Origin: Candidatus Amulumruptor caecigallinarius
GTDB taxonomy: Bacteria; Bacteroidota; Bacteroidia; Bacteroidales; Muribaculaceae
Assembly (NCBI GenBank): GCA_944321825.1
Contig: CALUMU010000003.1
Location: forward strand, 124,001 to 188,000
Reading direction: 5' to 3'
Length of the DNA stretch: 64,000 bases
In this document: positions 19,696-28,083 of the stretch, piece by piece
Layout: every line of letters begins with the position of its first letter
Numbering within the stretch: the first letter of the stretch is position 1
Made by a program: the position numbers and the translations under genes
The notes under the pieces: model-generated
Databases searched by the model: none
Told to the model about the DNA's origin: nothing
Seen by the model: the letters and a program-made list of their open reading frames with translations, nothing else

Positions 19696-20550
19696 TCAGT
19701 CGACCTTTATCACAAGGAAGTTGCTTACGCTCCAGAATTTCTCAGGATTGGTGATGTTGAGCACAGCCGCTCCGTTGACATCTGTGATAGTATAGCTGTC
19801 CTTAGGCTGCTTTGTCATCACCTCGCCTTTCTTGGCGTTGAGAGGAATCTGAGTCAGAGTGCGCTTGTCAGCCTTGGTGAAATATCCCTGGTTGAAATCG
19901 CCTTCCATGACTTTGGTCTTGCGGAGGAAACCGGTCTCAAGAATATGGTTGTCTTTGAGCTCGTTCTTGGTTCCGATAGCATAATAGCATGTGTTGAGCT
20001 GCTCGGCAAGAGCATTGCTGGTTTCCTGGGCTATTTCGCGTTCACGCTTTTCGGTAATGACTGTAGAGTTGAGAGAATCAACCTGGGTGTTAAGCTCCGC
20101 AATCTGGACATTGGCGGCAGCAAGCTGGTCACGCATGGAGGCTATCTCGCGCTCCTGGTTGGCAATCTGCTCTTTAAGTGAACTGATGGTTTTGAGAAGC
20201 TTGGAGTTCTGGCCTTTGTTGCTCTGAAGCTGCTTTTCAAGTTCGTCAAGACGCTCACGACGCACCTGAAGGGCCTGCTGGATGGCCACCATGTCGTTGC
20301 GTATCTGCTCTTTCTTCGATGACGACTCGCCTATGGCTCCCGGAGTAGAAATGATATTCTCAAGACGCTTGATTTCGTTCATACCGTCAGTGAGTTCGTT
20401 GACCAGACTGAGGAGTGTATCCTGTGTGGCCACGAGACCTTGTACATCGCCTTCAAGCTGCTCGTTACGCTCTTTGAGTTTTCCATTCTCGCATGAAGCC
20501 ATGCTCATGACGATAGCAGCGACAGCCGACAGATAACAAATCTTTTTCAT
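19696..20550 (-). CDS. coiled-coil lipoprotein, Cbp1-like
   Basis: 284 residues. Lipoprotein signal with lipobox MASC (Cys20). Residues about 22-195 are strongly heptad-like (LKERNEQLEGDVQGL, LDELEKQLQSNK, SLKEQIANQEREIASMRDQL), and about 200-284 form a globular end with YYAIGTKNELKDNHIL. Bacteroidales proteins of this layout have been named after the Bacteroides fragilis collagen-binding Cbp1; whether this one binds collagen cannot be judged. Lies between rsmI (6 bp) and the U32 gene (35 bp). Confidence 0.75.
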   Translation of the reverse strand: MKKICYLSAVAAIVMSMASCENGKLKERNEQLEGDVQGLVATQDTLLSLVNELTDGMNEIKRLENIISTPGAIGESSSKKEQIRNDMVAIQQALQVRRERLDELEKQLQSNKGQNSKLLKTISSLKEQIANQEREIASMRDQLAAANVQIAELNTQVDSLNSTVITEKREREIAQETSNALAEQLNTCYYAIGTKNELKDNHILETGFLRKTKVMEGDFNQGYFTKADKRTLTQIPLNAKKGEVMTKQPKDSYTITDVNGAAVLNITNPEKFWSVSNFLVIKVD

Positions 20551-20556
20551 AATGGT

Positions 20557-21300
20557 TTAATGTTGGTTTGTGATTTCTGTATCTATATTCTTATATTTAT
20601 TGCGGTGCACACGCCGCTGGCCGGCGGTATCGGCACCTTTAACTATTATAACCATCTCGCCACGCGGTTGGTTCACGGTAAAGTGTTCGATGACCTCGCC
20701 GAATGTGCCGCGTACGGTCTCCTCATGGAGTTTGGAGATCTCCCGTGATACGGAAATTTCCCGGTCTGAACCACACACTTCCGCCAGATCCGTGAGTGTC
20801 TTGAGCAATTTAAGCGGAGATTCGTACACTATGACTGTACGCTGCTCTGCCGCAATTTCTTCAAGCCTCGTCCTGCGCCCTTTCTTTGGAGGCAGAAAGC
20901 CTTCAAACGCGAAGCGGTCGCATGGCAAGCCGGAATTGACCAACGCCGGCACAAAAGCCGTAGGCCCCGGCAAAGTTATCACCTCTACTCCGCTATTACG
21001 CGCCGCCCTGCTCAGAAGAAATCCCGGATCGCTTATCCCAGGGGTTCCCGCATCGGATACGAGCGCCATGCTCTCTCCTGCTGCTATGCGGCGTATGATA
21101 CTGTCAGCGGTATCGTGCTCGTTATATTTATGATGGGAAATAAGAGGTGTCTTTATGTCGAAGTGTTCCATAAGCACCTTACTCGTGCGCGTGTCCTCGG
21201 CAAGGATGACATCTACTCCACGGAGCACTTCAATAGCGCGTGGTGACATATCAGCCAGATTTCCTACAGGAGTAGGCACTATGTATAGCTTACCCGACAT
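20557..21300 (-). CDS. rsmI: 16S rRNA 2'-O-ribose C1402 methyltransferase RsmI
   Basis: 247 residues from ATG 21300 (MSGKLYIVPTPVGNLADMS); a GTG at 21312 would add four residues and overlap the upstream stop. Tetrapyrrole-methylase fold with the diagnostic LYIVPTPVGNL, LAEDTRTSKVLM, VSDAGTPGISDPG and LPGPTAFVPALVNSGLPCD. Methylates the 2'-OH of C1402 in the decoding centre with SAM. C-terminal SREISKLHEETVRGTFGEV is also typical. Confidence 0.96.
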   Translation of the reverse strand: MSGKLYIVPTPVGNLADMSPRAIEVLRGVDVILAEDTRTSKVLMEHFDIKTPLISHHKYNEHDTADSIIRRIAAGESMALVSDAGTPGISDPGFLLSRAARNSGVEVITLPGPTAFVPALVNSGLPCDRFAFEGFLPPKKGRRTRLEEIAAEQRTVIVYESPLKLLKTLTDLAEVCGSDREISVSREISKLHEETVRGTFGEVIEHFTVNQPRGEMVIIVKGADTAGQRRVHRNKYKNIDTEITNQH

Positions 21301-21308
21301 GTAGGTTG

Positions 21309-22124
21309 TCACTTAGTGAAGTACCGATTGACTACAGCCATGAATTCCTGCACCTCCGGCGCTTCGGCATCCCAGCTGAGGTCGGTGTAAAAGTAGTCTT
21401 CAGCCTCGTTGTAATTGCGCATCGCCTCTACAAGGTTAAGCGTGTCGGTAAACTCAGTATCACTGTTGCCGAACAATTCCCGACGGAAACGGAACTTATC
21501 GTTGACCGTAAACATACGTCTCAATTCTCCCGGTTCACGATGCTGCAGCGGCTGTTGGGATACGTTTTCGTTAACAATTTCGCATTCCCCCTGCTTAATA
21601 GACTCCTCAATATCATCCGCAGATTCGGACGCAACTGACTCGTCGGCAGTATCATCGCCGCCATAAGCCACAATAGGCTCATCGTTCGGCGCGGCATCAG
21701 ATAGAGCCGGCTCGGCATTGTGCTGCAACTCAGACTCAACATCACCCGGCACAATATCCAGTTCTGTCTGCGTTGACTCGCTAACGGCATATATCTTATC
21801 GGCTTCCGCGACAGCCTGCATAGACTCAATATCGGACTGTGAGGGACAATCATAGTCAAACAGCCCCGGCAGACTCGGCAATGAGGCCACGAAGTCACGT
21901 TCCTGGGCGGTACGCGATGATGACGGAGCCGCAGACGCAAATCCGCCCTGCGACACTAATGCCTGTATGCCCTCGGCAAATCTCACAGCCTTGTCATTGA
22001 GCAGCGGGAACACCTCCGAAGGTACCATATCTTCACGACGCACTACCAATGCCAAAAGGCCTTCAATCTCCAAAGACAAGTCAAACAGCTCGGATGCTGA
22101 CATCATGTTGTCGGTTTCTGCCAT
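21309..22124 (-). CDS. acidic Bacteroidales protein of unknown function
   Basis: 271 residues. The N-terminal helical part (about 1-62, ASELFDLSLEIEGLLALVV) and the C-terminal part (about 200-271, ELRRMFTVNDKFRFRRELFG and AEDYFYTDLSWD) look ordered; the middle (about 65-195) is acidic, Ala/Ser/Glu/Asp-rich and probably disordered. No signal peptide or membrane span. I recognise the C-terminal layout only as a conserved Bacteroidales hypothetical. It precedes rsmI closely, so the two are probably co-transcribed. Confidence 0.75.
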   Translation of the reverse strand: MAETDNMMSASELFDLSLEIEGLLALVVRREDMVPSEVFPLLNDKAVRFAEGIQALVSQGGFASAAPSSSRTAQERDFVASLPSLPGLFDYDCPSQSDIESMQAVAEADKIYAVSESTQTELDIVPGDVESELQHNAEPALSDAAPNDEPIVAYGGDDTADESVASESADDIEESIKQGECEIVNENVSQQPLQHREPGELRRMFTVNDKFRFRRELFGNSDTEFTDTLNLVEAMRNYNEAEDYFYTDLSWDAEAPEVQEFMAVVNRYFTK

Positions 22125-22328
22125 AATCGTTATTTACGTTAAGTATACAAGCGCAAATTTAACAACTTATTTGGAAATATGATTTGTACCAATACAAAAA
22201 TCAGCAGCAGCTATCAACGCTATATGATATAATAAGTTGATCCACAAAATAACCGCTCTGAAAAAAATCACTATAATCTTCGTTATTTCTGCTCTTTTTG
22301 CGTCATAATTATGTAGAATGATTAAATA

Positions 22329-22823
22329 ATGAGTATTCATAACATACCACAAGACGTAGCGGAGACTGTAGAGCGAAACCTTGACAATATGGTCAGGTTC
22401 GCATTCTTCCGCACAGGCAGCCGCGTCTTCGCGGAGGATCTGGTGCATGATGCCGTCATCAGGCTTGCTCGGGCCAAAACCGCTCCCCGTGATGTAAGAA
22501 TGTATCTGTTCAGAATCCTGTATAACCTCTGCATGGACTTTCGCAAAACCCAACGTGACACTGTCACGATAGAGGATATCGACGAACCGTTTTATTCGCC
22601 AGACGAGGAGAACGAGTTTAAGGATGAGCGACAGCGCGTAATCGGAAGTCTTGAAACCTTGAGCGATGAAAAGCGGCAGATCGTGATGATGCGGGCGGTG
22701 GATAATCTGAAATTCACTGAAATCGCAGAAATCATGTCAGCCCCACCCACCACCGTGCAGTCACGCTACAATGCAGCCATAAAAGAATTGAAAACCATCC
22801 TCAACAAATCAGGCGACTTATGA
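22329..22823 (+). CDS. ECF-type sigma factor of a surface-signalling unit
   Basis: 164 residues with region 2 (about 14-80: MVRFAFFRTGSRVFAEDLVH, VRMYLFRILYNLCMDFRKT) and region 4 (about 105-158: LETLSDEKRQIVMMRAVDNL, TEIAEIMSAPPTTVQSRYNA). Its stop overlaps the next gene by 4 bp (ATGA). Together with the following membrane protein and outer-membrane barrel it forms a sigma/anti-sigma/barrel unit. No clean consensus promoter was found in the 200 bp upstream. Confidence 0.9.
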   Translation: MSIHNIPQDVAETVERNLDNMVRFAFFRTGSRVFAEDLVHDAVIRLARAKTAPRDVRMYLFRILYNLCMDFRKTQRDTVTIEDIDEPFYSPDEENEFKDERQRVIGSLETLSDEKRQIVMMRAVDNLKFTEIAEIMSAPPTTVQSRYNAAIKELKTILNKSGDL

Positions 22824-23893
22824 ACAACGACAAACACGAAATCCAGGAACAGCAGATATTGGATTTTCTGCGTCCGCGATGCGAGATTAAGGCATCCGAC
22901 AATCTCCGCAAGAGAGTCGCCCATACCCTTAATCCTCAAAAAAGATCCAAGCATTTGAAATGGGCTGTCGGCTGTATCACTTCGGTGGCGGCTGCGGTGG
23001 CAGTAATAATCCTTACCGCCTCCCCACGAGTATCTGCAAAAGATGTCATAAGGGACGCACTCGCCTTTATCGAGGATTCTTTCACTGTAAAGTTCGAGGC
23101 GAGAACACTCCCGTCCGAAAACTTTGCGTATTTCGACAAAGACCTGCCTTTCACACCGGTAACACTGTCGGTTTCCGGCAATGACTGGATGGTAGACAAG
23201 GGGGGCCGAAAGGCTATGGGCAATGATTCGATACGGTATATGTGGCTACCTGCATACAATACGGGGTGGATGACCAGAAACCCAAAGCCCAATTTTATTG
23301 AGGATTTCAACAGGCTTCTTGATCCCCGACAGCTATTGAGTTCATATCTGGCTTTGCCGGACGGCAATATGGTAATGCGTACAACAGACGATCGCATCGT
23401 CATCTCCACGGATAAATACGGACTCACCTATTGCTATGCATTTGATAAGAAGAGCCACCGACTTATGTCATATACTATCAGCGATGGGGATGTCGTCTTG
23501 CTAAGGACCACCGGCATTTCCTACGAATCGTCCAAGCATCCGCTGGCATCCGTCCCCGACAACATCAACTGGATAGATGTATCCGAAATGAAAGATTCGT
23601 TCATGGGGCTTTCCGCAGAGGAGGCCGTCCAAGTGGCTTTAGCTGCACTGAAGGATTGGAAAGCCGATATTGTCACGCAAGGTTTCGATCATGCATATTA
23701 CGATGTCGATAGATTTAAAGAGACATATTCAGGAGCGGTACTTCTCGGTGTCGGTTCGTCCCGACAAGGAGCCACCCCCTACAAGTTTTTCGTTCCGTAC
23801 CGTATCAGGCTGAAAGACGGCACCATACAGGACGGCAACCTCTCCCTTGAACATCAAACCGACGGCTCTTGGATCATAGACGGAGGAATATAG
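22820..23893 (+). CDS. single-pass membrane protein, probable anti-sigma factor
   Basis: 357 residues: cytoplasmic N-terminal segment (about 1-48), one membrane helix (about 49-67, AVGCITSVAAAVAVIILTA), then a periplasmic domain of about 290 residues, including ISTDKYGLTYCYAFDKKSHR and a C-terminal FFVPYRIRLKDGTIQDGNLS. Position, 4-bp overlap with the sigma gene and topology suggest an anti-sigma factor. The N-terminal 48 residues are short for a classical zinc anti-sigma domain and carry one Cys only, and no FecR domain was recognised, so the role is inferred from context. Confidence 0.65.
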   Translation: MNNDKHEIQEQQILDFLRPRCEIKASDNLRKRVAHTLNPQKRSKHLKWAVGCITSVAAAVAVIILTASPRVSAKDVIRDALAFIEDSFTVKFEARTLPSENFAYFDKDLPFTPVTLSVSGNDWMVDKGGRKAMGNDSIRYMWLPAYNTGWMTRNPKPNFIEDFNRLLDPRQLLSSYLALPDGNMVMRTTDDRIVISTDKYGLTYCYAFDKKSHRLMSYTISDGDVVLLRTTGISYESSKHPLASVPDNINWIDVSEMKDSFMGLSAEEAVQVALAALKDWKADIVTQGFDHAYYDVDRFKETYSGAVLLGVGSSRQGATPYKFFVPYRIRLKDGTIQDGNLSLEHQTDGSWIIDGGI

Positions 23894-23913
23894 AAAACTA
23901 ACCATATAATCTG

Positions 23914-26301
23914 ATGAAAAACTATTTTTTGGCGGCCATACTCACCATGACCGCAAGCCTGAGCTATGCCCAAACGGCAAGACTATCAGGCCGCATATGT
24001 GACGCGGACAGAATCCCTGTCGATTATGCCACTGTCGCAGTGCTTGCTCCTGATTCCACATTCGTCACTGGCACGGCCTCTGCCGGCGACGGCGCATTTG
24101 CCTTTGAGTTGTCCAAAGGACAGTATATAGTGAAAATCAGCGCGCTAAGTTTCAAAGAAGAATACCGCAACGTGGATTTCACGCAAACGACCGACATAGG
24201 CACGGTGACTTTGGCCCCCGAAACAACAATGCTTGGCGAGGTCGTGGTCAAAGGGGTCAGGCCCACGGTGAAGCGCAACGCCACGGGTCTTGTCGTTTCC
24301 GTCGAGAATGTACGGCATCTGCAAGACAAGACCGTCGACCGCATTCTCAATTATTCCCCCGGCGTTTTCGTTGACAAAGAGGGCAACATCTCAATCAACG
24401 GCAACGGCGGCGTGACAGTGATTGTCAACGACAAGACTCTGCACCTGGGCGGCGAGCAGCTTGTCAGCTACCTCAAATCCATCCAAGGCAGCGACCTGAA
24501 AAACATCGAGATAATCAGCAATCCGACCTCAGCCTATTCGGCGGAGGGGTCAGGCGGAGTGGTGGTGATCAACACACGCCGGCGCACCGAAACCGGACTC
24601 ACGGGGTATGTATCGGCCAACTACTCTTTTGAACGCCGCAGCTCCTACCGCCCCGCTGCCGGACTGGCATATACTTTCGGCAACTTCGCCCTGTACGGCA
24701 ATTATTCCTATTCAGACAATCGGTCTGTATCTGAACGGTCAGAGGCTAACGATTACCTGCTGGCTTCTCAGCAAAATGTGACAACAGGTGACGAACGGAA
24801 CCACGACCGCAGCCATAACTGGCGTTTCGGCGCAGACTGGCAGATAGCCCCGGCACATTTCCTCGGAGTCGAGTACAACGGCCAGTCCAACCGGGAAAAG
24901 GGATGCGGGTGGTCGACATTAAGCGTAATCGACAATGATGTCCTTTCACAGACTATCATATCGTCAAGCAAAAGGGTACGCCGCCCGTACAACAATCTTT
25001 TCAACCTCAACTTTTCCTGGAGTATCGATACAACGGGCCAAAAGCTTAAACTTATCGCCGATTACAGCGACATTGTCGGGATGGATACCGATGACGGATT
25101 CGGCAACAGATACTTCGACGGCTCGGGTGCGTATATCGGCAACCGTCAGAAACGCTCGCTGTCAAATGAAAGCACCAGACTTTGGACCGCGCAATTAGAC
25201 TACGAGAAACCACTCGGAGGTACTCCGTGGAAACTAAGCGGAGGATTGAAATATTCGCATATAGGCATCGATTACGACTATAACCTGCTGTCATGGAAAG
25301 ATGACGAGACCCCGCAGGAAGACCCACGCTTCAAAGACCGTTTCCGTTTTACGGAGACTTTGTTTGCCTCCTATGTCAACGGGGCATACAACAGCGACAT
25401 ATTTGATGCTAATGTCGGAGTCCGCGCCGAATATACCGACCGAGAGGGCATATCGTACGTCAAAGACACCCACGATGCCAATCATGATTTCCGTGTATTC
25501 CCGAGCTGTTTCCTCTATTACAAACCGGGGGGTGCATCGGGCTTCATGGCCTACTACGGCATGAGGATCCAGCGACCGTCATACAACCTGCTGAATCCGT
25601 TTGTGGTGTATCAGACGGATTTGTCGTACAAGACAGGCAACCCCGGGCTGAAACCCATGATTTCCAACGTTGTGGAACTCACATACGTCCTGAGGAGCCG
25701 CTACTACCTGTCGGTGAGAGCGAACCTCACCAAAGACCGCATACGCGACTTCTCCTATACCGATGGAGAATACACTGTGGACACGTTCGGCAACATATCG
25801 AACAGCAATATGTGGTATCTCAACGCTTACATTCCGCTCGATTTCGGGATATGGACGAGTTCCGTCCTGCTCAATGCGGGGCTGCTCGACACCCGCGCCG
25901 GAGACCGCAAACGACAAGTGCTTACCATGGACCTGTCATGGGACAACTACCTGCAACTGACAGACAATTTCGGAATCCAAGGGAACATCGGCTATGCGCC
26001 GCCTTATAAGGATGTATATCAGACGTTCAAGCAGCATGTCTTCAGGTTCGACCTTTGTTTGGACTGTTCATTCGGTAAAGGCAAGTGGAATCTTTCAGCC
26101 GGAGTCGATGACGTTTTCAACTCCATGTATAAAAGGACTGTCACGTGTGCTTATCCTGATTTCGCCCAGCATGTCACTGTCAAAGGCCTGTTTGGCGGGC
26201 GCACACTCTATGCAACGCTCAAATTCAATTTCAGCACATCCAATCGCGCCCAAGAACAGCGCAAATCGACATCCAACCAGGAAGAACTTGACCGCACCTA
26301 A
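23914..26301 (+). CDS. TonB-receptor-like outer-membrane beta-barrel protein
   Basis: 795 residues. Signal peptide about 1-19 (to SYAQ); carboxypeptidase-D-regulatory-like domain (about 21-105, LSGRICDADRIPVDYATVAV); plug-like domain (about 108-225, VVVKGVRPTVKRNATG, IEIISNPTSAYSAEGSGGVV); then a barrel rich in alternating aromatic strands to residue about 780 (LLNPFVVYQTDLSYKTGNPG is a family block). This matches the Bacteroidota OMP_b-brl_3 group, which resembles TonB receptors but lacks a SusD partner. With the sigma and anti-sigma genes it may import or sense a ligand; the ligand is unknown. Confidence 0.88.
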   Translation: MKNYFLAAILTMTASLSYAQTARLSGRICDADRIPVDYATVAVLAPDSTFVTGTASAGDGAFAFELSKGQYIVKISALSFKEEYRNVDFTQTTDIGTVTLAPETTMLGEVVVKGVRPTVKRNATGLVVSVENVRHLQDKTVDRILNYSPGVFVDKEGNISINGNGGVTVIVNDKTLHLGGEQLVSYLKSIQGSDLKNIEIISNPTSAYSAEGSGGVVVINTRRRTETGLTGYVSANYSFERRSSYRPAAGLAYTFGNFALYGNYSYSDNRSVSERSEANDYLLASQQNVTTGDERNHDRSHNWRFGADWQIAPAHFLGVEYNGQSNREKGCGWSTLSVIDNDVLSQTIISSSKRVRRPYNNLFNLNFSWSIDTTGQKLKLIADYSDIVGMDTDDGFGNRYFDGSGAYIGNRQKRSLSNESTRLWTAQLDYEKPLGGTPWKLSGGLKYSHIGIDYDYNLLSWKDDETPQEDPRFKDRFRFTETLFASYVNGAYNSDIFDANVGVRAEYTDREGISYVKDTHDANHDFRVFPSCFLYYKPGGASGFMAYYGMRIQRPSYNLLNPFVVYQTDLSYKTGNPGLKPMISNVVELTYVLRSRYYLSVRANLTKDRIRDFSYTDGEYTVDTFGNISNSNMWYLNAYIPLDFGIWTSSVLLNAGLLDTRAGDRKRQVLTMDLSWDNYLQLTDNFGIQGNIGYAPPYKDVYQTFKQHVFRFDLCLDCSFGKGKWNLSAGVDDVFNSMYKRTVTCAYPDFAQHVTVKGLFGGRTLYATLKFNFSTSNRAQEQRKSTSNQEELDRT

Positions 26302-26385
26302 CCCCACCACCCCAAACAACATAAACCACTAATAAACTGGCCTATAAACATACACCGACAGACATTGATAGACATCTTGAGGACA

Positions 26386-26410
26386 ATATTGCTATCCATG
26401 ACGGCAATAT
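26386..26410. promoter_or_regulatory. inverted repeat upstream of the ATPase gene
   Basis: ATATTGC 26386-26392 and GCAATAT 26404-26410, 11-bp spacer, just upstream of the -7 box at 26424. Possible operator; no T-run follows, so it is not a terminator. Confidence 0.4.
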
Positions 26411-26423
26411 CAAAATAAAATCG

Positions 26424-26431
26424 TAAATTTG
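26424..26431 (+). promoter_or_regulatory. -7 box of the ATPase gene, six bases before its ATG
   Basis: TAAATTTG matches TAnnTTTG exactly. No TTTG is seen at the -33 position. The ATG at 26438 follows almost at once, so the message would be leaderless or nearly so. Confidence 0.5.
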
Positions 26432-26437
26432 TACATC

Positions 26438-27436
26438 ATGGATGAATCTGCACTCCGCATAATCACGAGCGTATCCATCAAGAATTTCAAATCATTGAAA
26501 TCTGTGACGCTTGACGACTGTCGACGCATCAATGTGTTGATAGGTAGACCTAATGTTGGCAAAAGCAATCTTTTAGAAGCCCTTGCGATGTTTGATGTGC
26601 CTTATATGGTGAATACATCACATAAATCTCTTAAAAATCTTGTACGCATCGAGAATACAGCAGATTTATTCCATAATGGCTCATCTGCAATTACGGCAGA
26701 AATATCCGCAAATGATGATACCCTTGTAATCAAAAGAACAAGCAACAACGGATTGTCTGTCGACATTACGTTACAGAATGAACTTAGCAAATATTCGTTT
26801 TCTCCGTCTCTAATCCTGACGACAAAAAAAGACCCGTCAGATCTGCCTGATATTTTGGCTTACTTTTTTCCAAAGTATTTCGTAACCGAATCGTCTAATT
26901 TTGGCTTTTTACTGCCTCCTTCTGGAGTAAACCTTATGGAAACAGTTGCTAATATGCCAGAATTAAAGTCCAATCTGGCTGAATTGTTCCACGGTTATGG
27001 ATTAAAGATGATGTTTGATTCAGGCTCACAGCAGATAAAGGCAGTAAGAGAAAACGGTCTTGATATGTTCCTTGTGCCTTTTAATTCTCTTTCCGATTCA
27101 TTACAACGGCTGATTTTTTATAAGTCCGCTATCGAAAGCAACCACAACAAGGTGCTATGTTTTGAAGAACCCGAAGCACACACTTTCCCTCCATATATCT
27201 CTAATGTTGTCAATGATATAATTGCCAGTAAAGATAACCAATTCTTCATTTCTACACACAGCCCATATGTTATGAGTTCATTGTTGGAGAGTGCTGGAAA
27301 CGACTTGGCTGTATTTGTCGTTGATATGGAGGATAACGAAACGGTCGTGCGTCGTCTTTCCGAGCAACAGCTTCAGGATGCATACGATAATGGAATGGAT
27401 ATGTTCTATAATCTTGAAGCATATCTTGGCCAATGA
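26438..27436 (+). CDS. AAA ATPase, OLD/RecF-like (AAA_15/21 type)
   Basis: 332 residues from ATG 26438 (a TTG nine bases upstream is part of the -7 box). SMC-like ATP-binding head: Walker A GRPNVGKSN (residues about 36-44 after ISVKIKNFKSL-like ITSVSIKNFKSLKSVTLDD), signature-like SLSDSLQRL (about 223-231), Walker B VLCFEEPEAH, and H-loop STHSPYVMSSLLES. No C-terminal nuclease domain is fused. It ends four bases inside the next gene (ATGA), so the two are coupled. Such ATPases paired with a small effector occur in defence systems (PARIS, OLD, RloC groups); membership here is inference. Codon use is AT-richer than flanking core genes. Confidence 0.85.
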   Translation: MDESALRIITSVSIKNFKSLKSVTLDDCRRINVLIGRPNVGKSNLLEALAMFDVPYMVNTSHKSLKNLVRIENTADLFHNGSSAITAEISANDDTLVIKRTSNNGLSVDITLQNELSKYSFSPSLILTTKKDPSDLPDILAYFFPKYFVTESSNFGFLLPPSGVNLMETVANMPELKSNLAELFHGYGLKMMFDSGSQQIKAVRENGLDMFLVPFNSLSDSLQRLIFYKSAIESNHNKVLCFEEPEAHTFPPYISNVVNDIIASKDNQFFISTHSPYVMSSLLESAGNDLAVFVVDMEDNETVVRRLSEQQLQDAYDNGMDMFYNLEAYLGQ

Positions 27437-27972
27437 ATCAACGCGCTGACTATATAATTCCGGAGTGTTATGTCGACACCAATCTTGTTGAAACATTGGT
27501 ATGTACAGCCGGTTGCAATCATCAAAAAGGCTGCAATCAAGTCGCCAAAGTCATGCAGGAGAAGTTCTCTGACAGATTTGCGGTTGGAATAATCGATGCT
27601 GACAAGAGAAAACCAGGATACCTCAATGAATTTACAGAGATCGCATCGAGTGAACATCTGAAGCTTCTTCGGCATAATCACCGCCCCCATTTCATAATTC
27701 TTGTTCATCCTGCCATTGATGGATTTATTCTTTCTTGTGCTGAAGTTGGAGAGGTAAATATGGTTGATTACGAATTATCTCCAGTCCTAAAGGATTTTAC
27801 CGCCCAAACGAAGAGAGTCATGTCAAATAAAGACACTCGTTTCAAAAATTTGTTCCGAGCGATGCAACACGTCAGAGAGATAAAGCTAATGAAATCTCTT
27901 ATATCCTACCTGATAAGCAGAACATACAAAGCTTCAAATAGCGAACTTGTTGGGATTTTTGCAGCGCAGTAA
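27433..27972 (+). CDS. small partner of the ATPase, possibly TOPRIM-like
   Basis: 179 residues, no signal or membrane span. After a strand-like start with acidic residues (ECYVDTNLVETLV, D15/E20) come a helix (CNQVAKVMQEKF) and a hydrophobic strand ending in DxD (VGIIDADK, D55/D57). That order resembles the TOPRIM fold (Glu on strand 1, DxD on a later strand). Three Cys/His positions (CTAGCNHQKGC, 24-34) are an added feature. The C-terminal half (FIILVHPAIDGFIL onward) is unrecognised. 4-bp overlap with the ATPase supports a two-component system. The TOPRIM reading is inference. Confidence 0.6.
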   Translation: MNQRADYIIPECYVDTNLVETLVCTAGCNHQKGCNQVAKVMQEKFSDRFAVGIIDADKRKPGYLNEFTEIASSEHLKLLRHNHRPHFIILVHPAIDGFILSCAEVGEVNMVDYELSPVLKDFTAQTKRVMSNKDTRFKNLFRAMQHVREIKLMKSLISYLISRTYKASNSELVGIFAAQ

Positions 27973-27995
27973 TCAATCATAGAATATGCTCAGAT

Positions 27996-28028
27996 TGACA
28001 AATAATATCACATGTGACATTATTGTCA
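27996..28028. promoter_or_regulatory. 33-bp near-perfect dyad
   Basis: TGACAAATAAT, a central perfect palindrome TCACATGTGA, and ATTATTGTCA form one dyad with a single bulged A and one imperfect pair. It lies between the ATPase pair and the lipoprotein gene. No T-run follows on either side, so an operator or RNA stem is more likely than a terminator. Confidence 0.6.
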
Positions 28029-28083
28029 GTGGCGTATATGTTGGTACAGAATTTGCTTGATTTATTATAAACCTAAAAAAATT

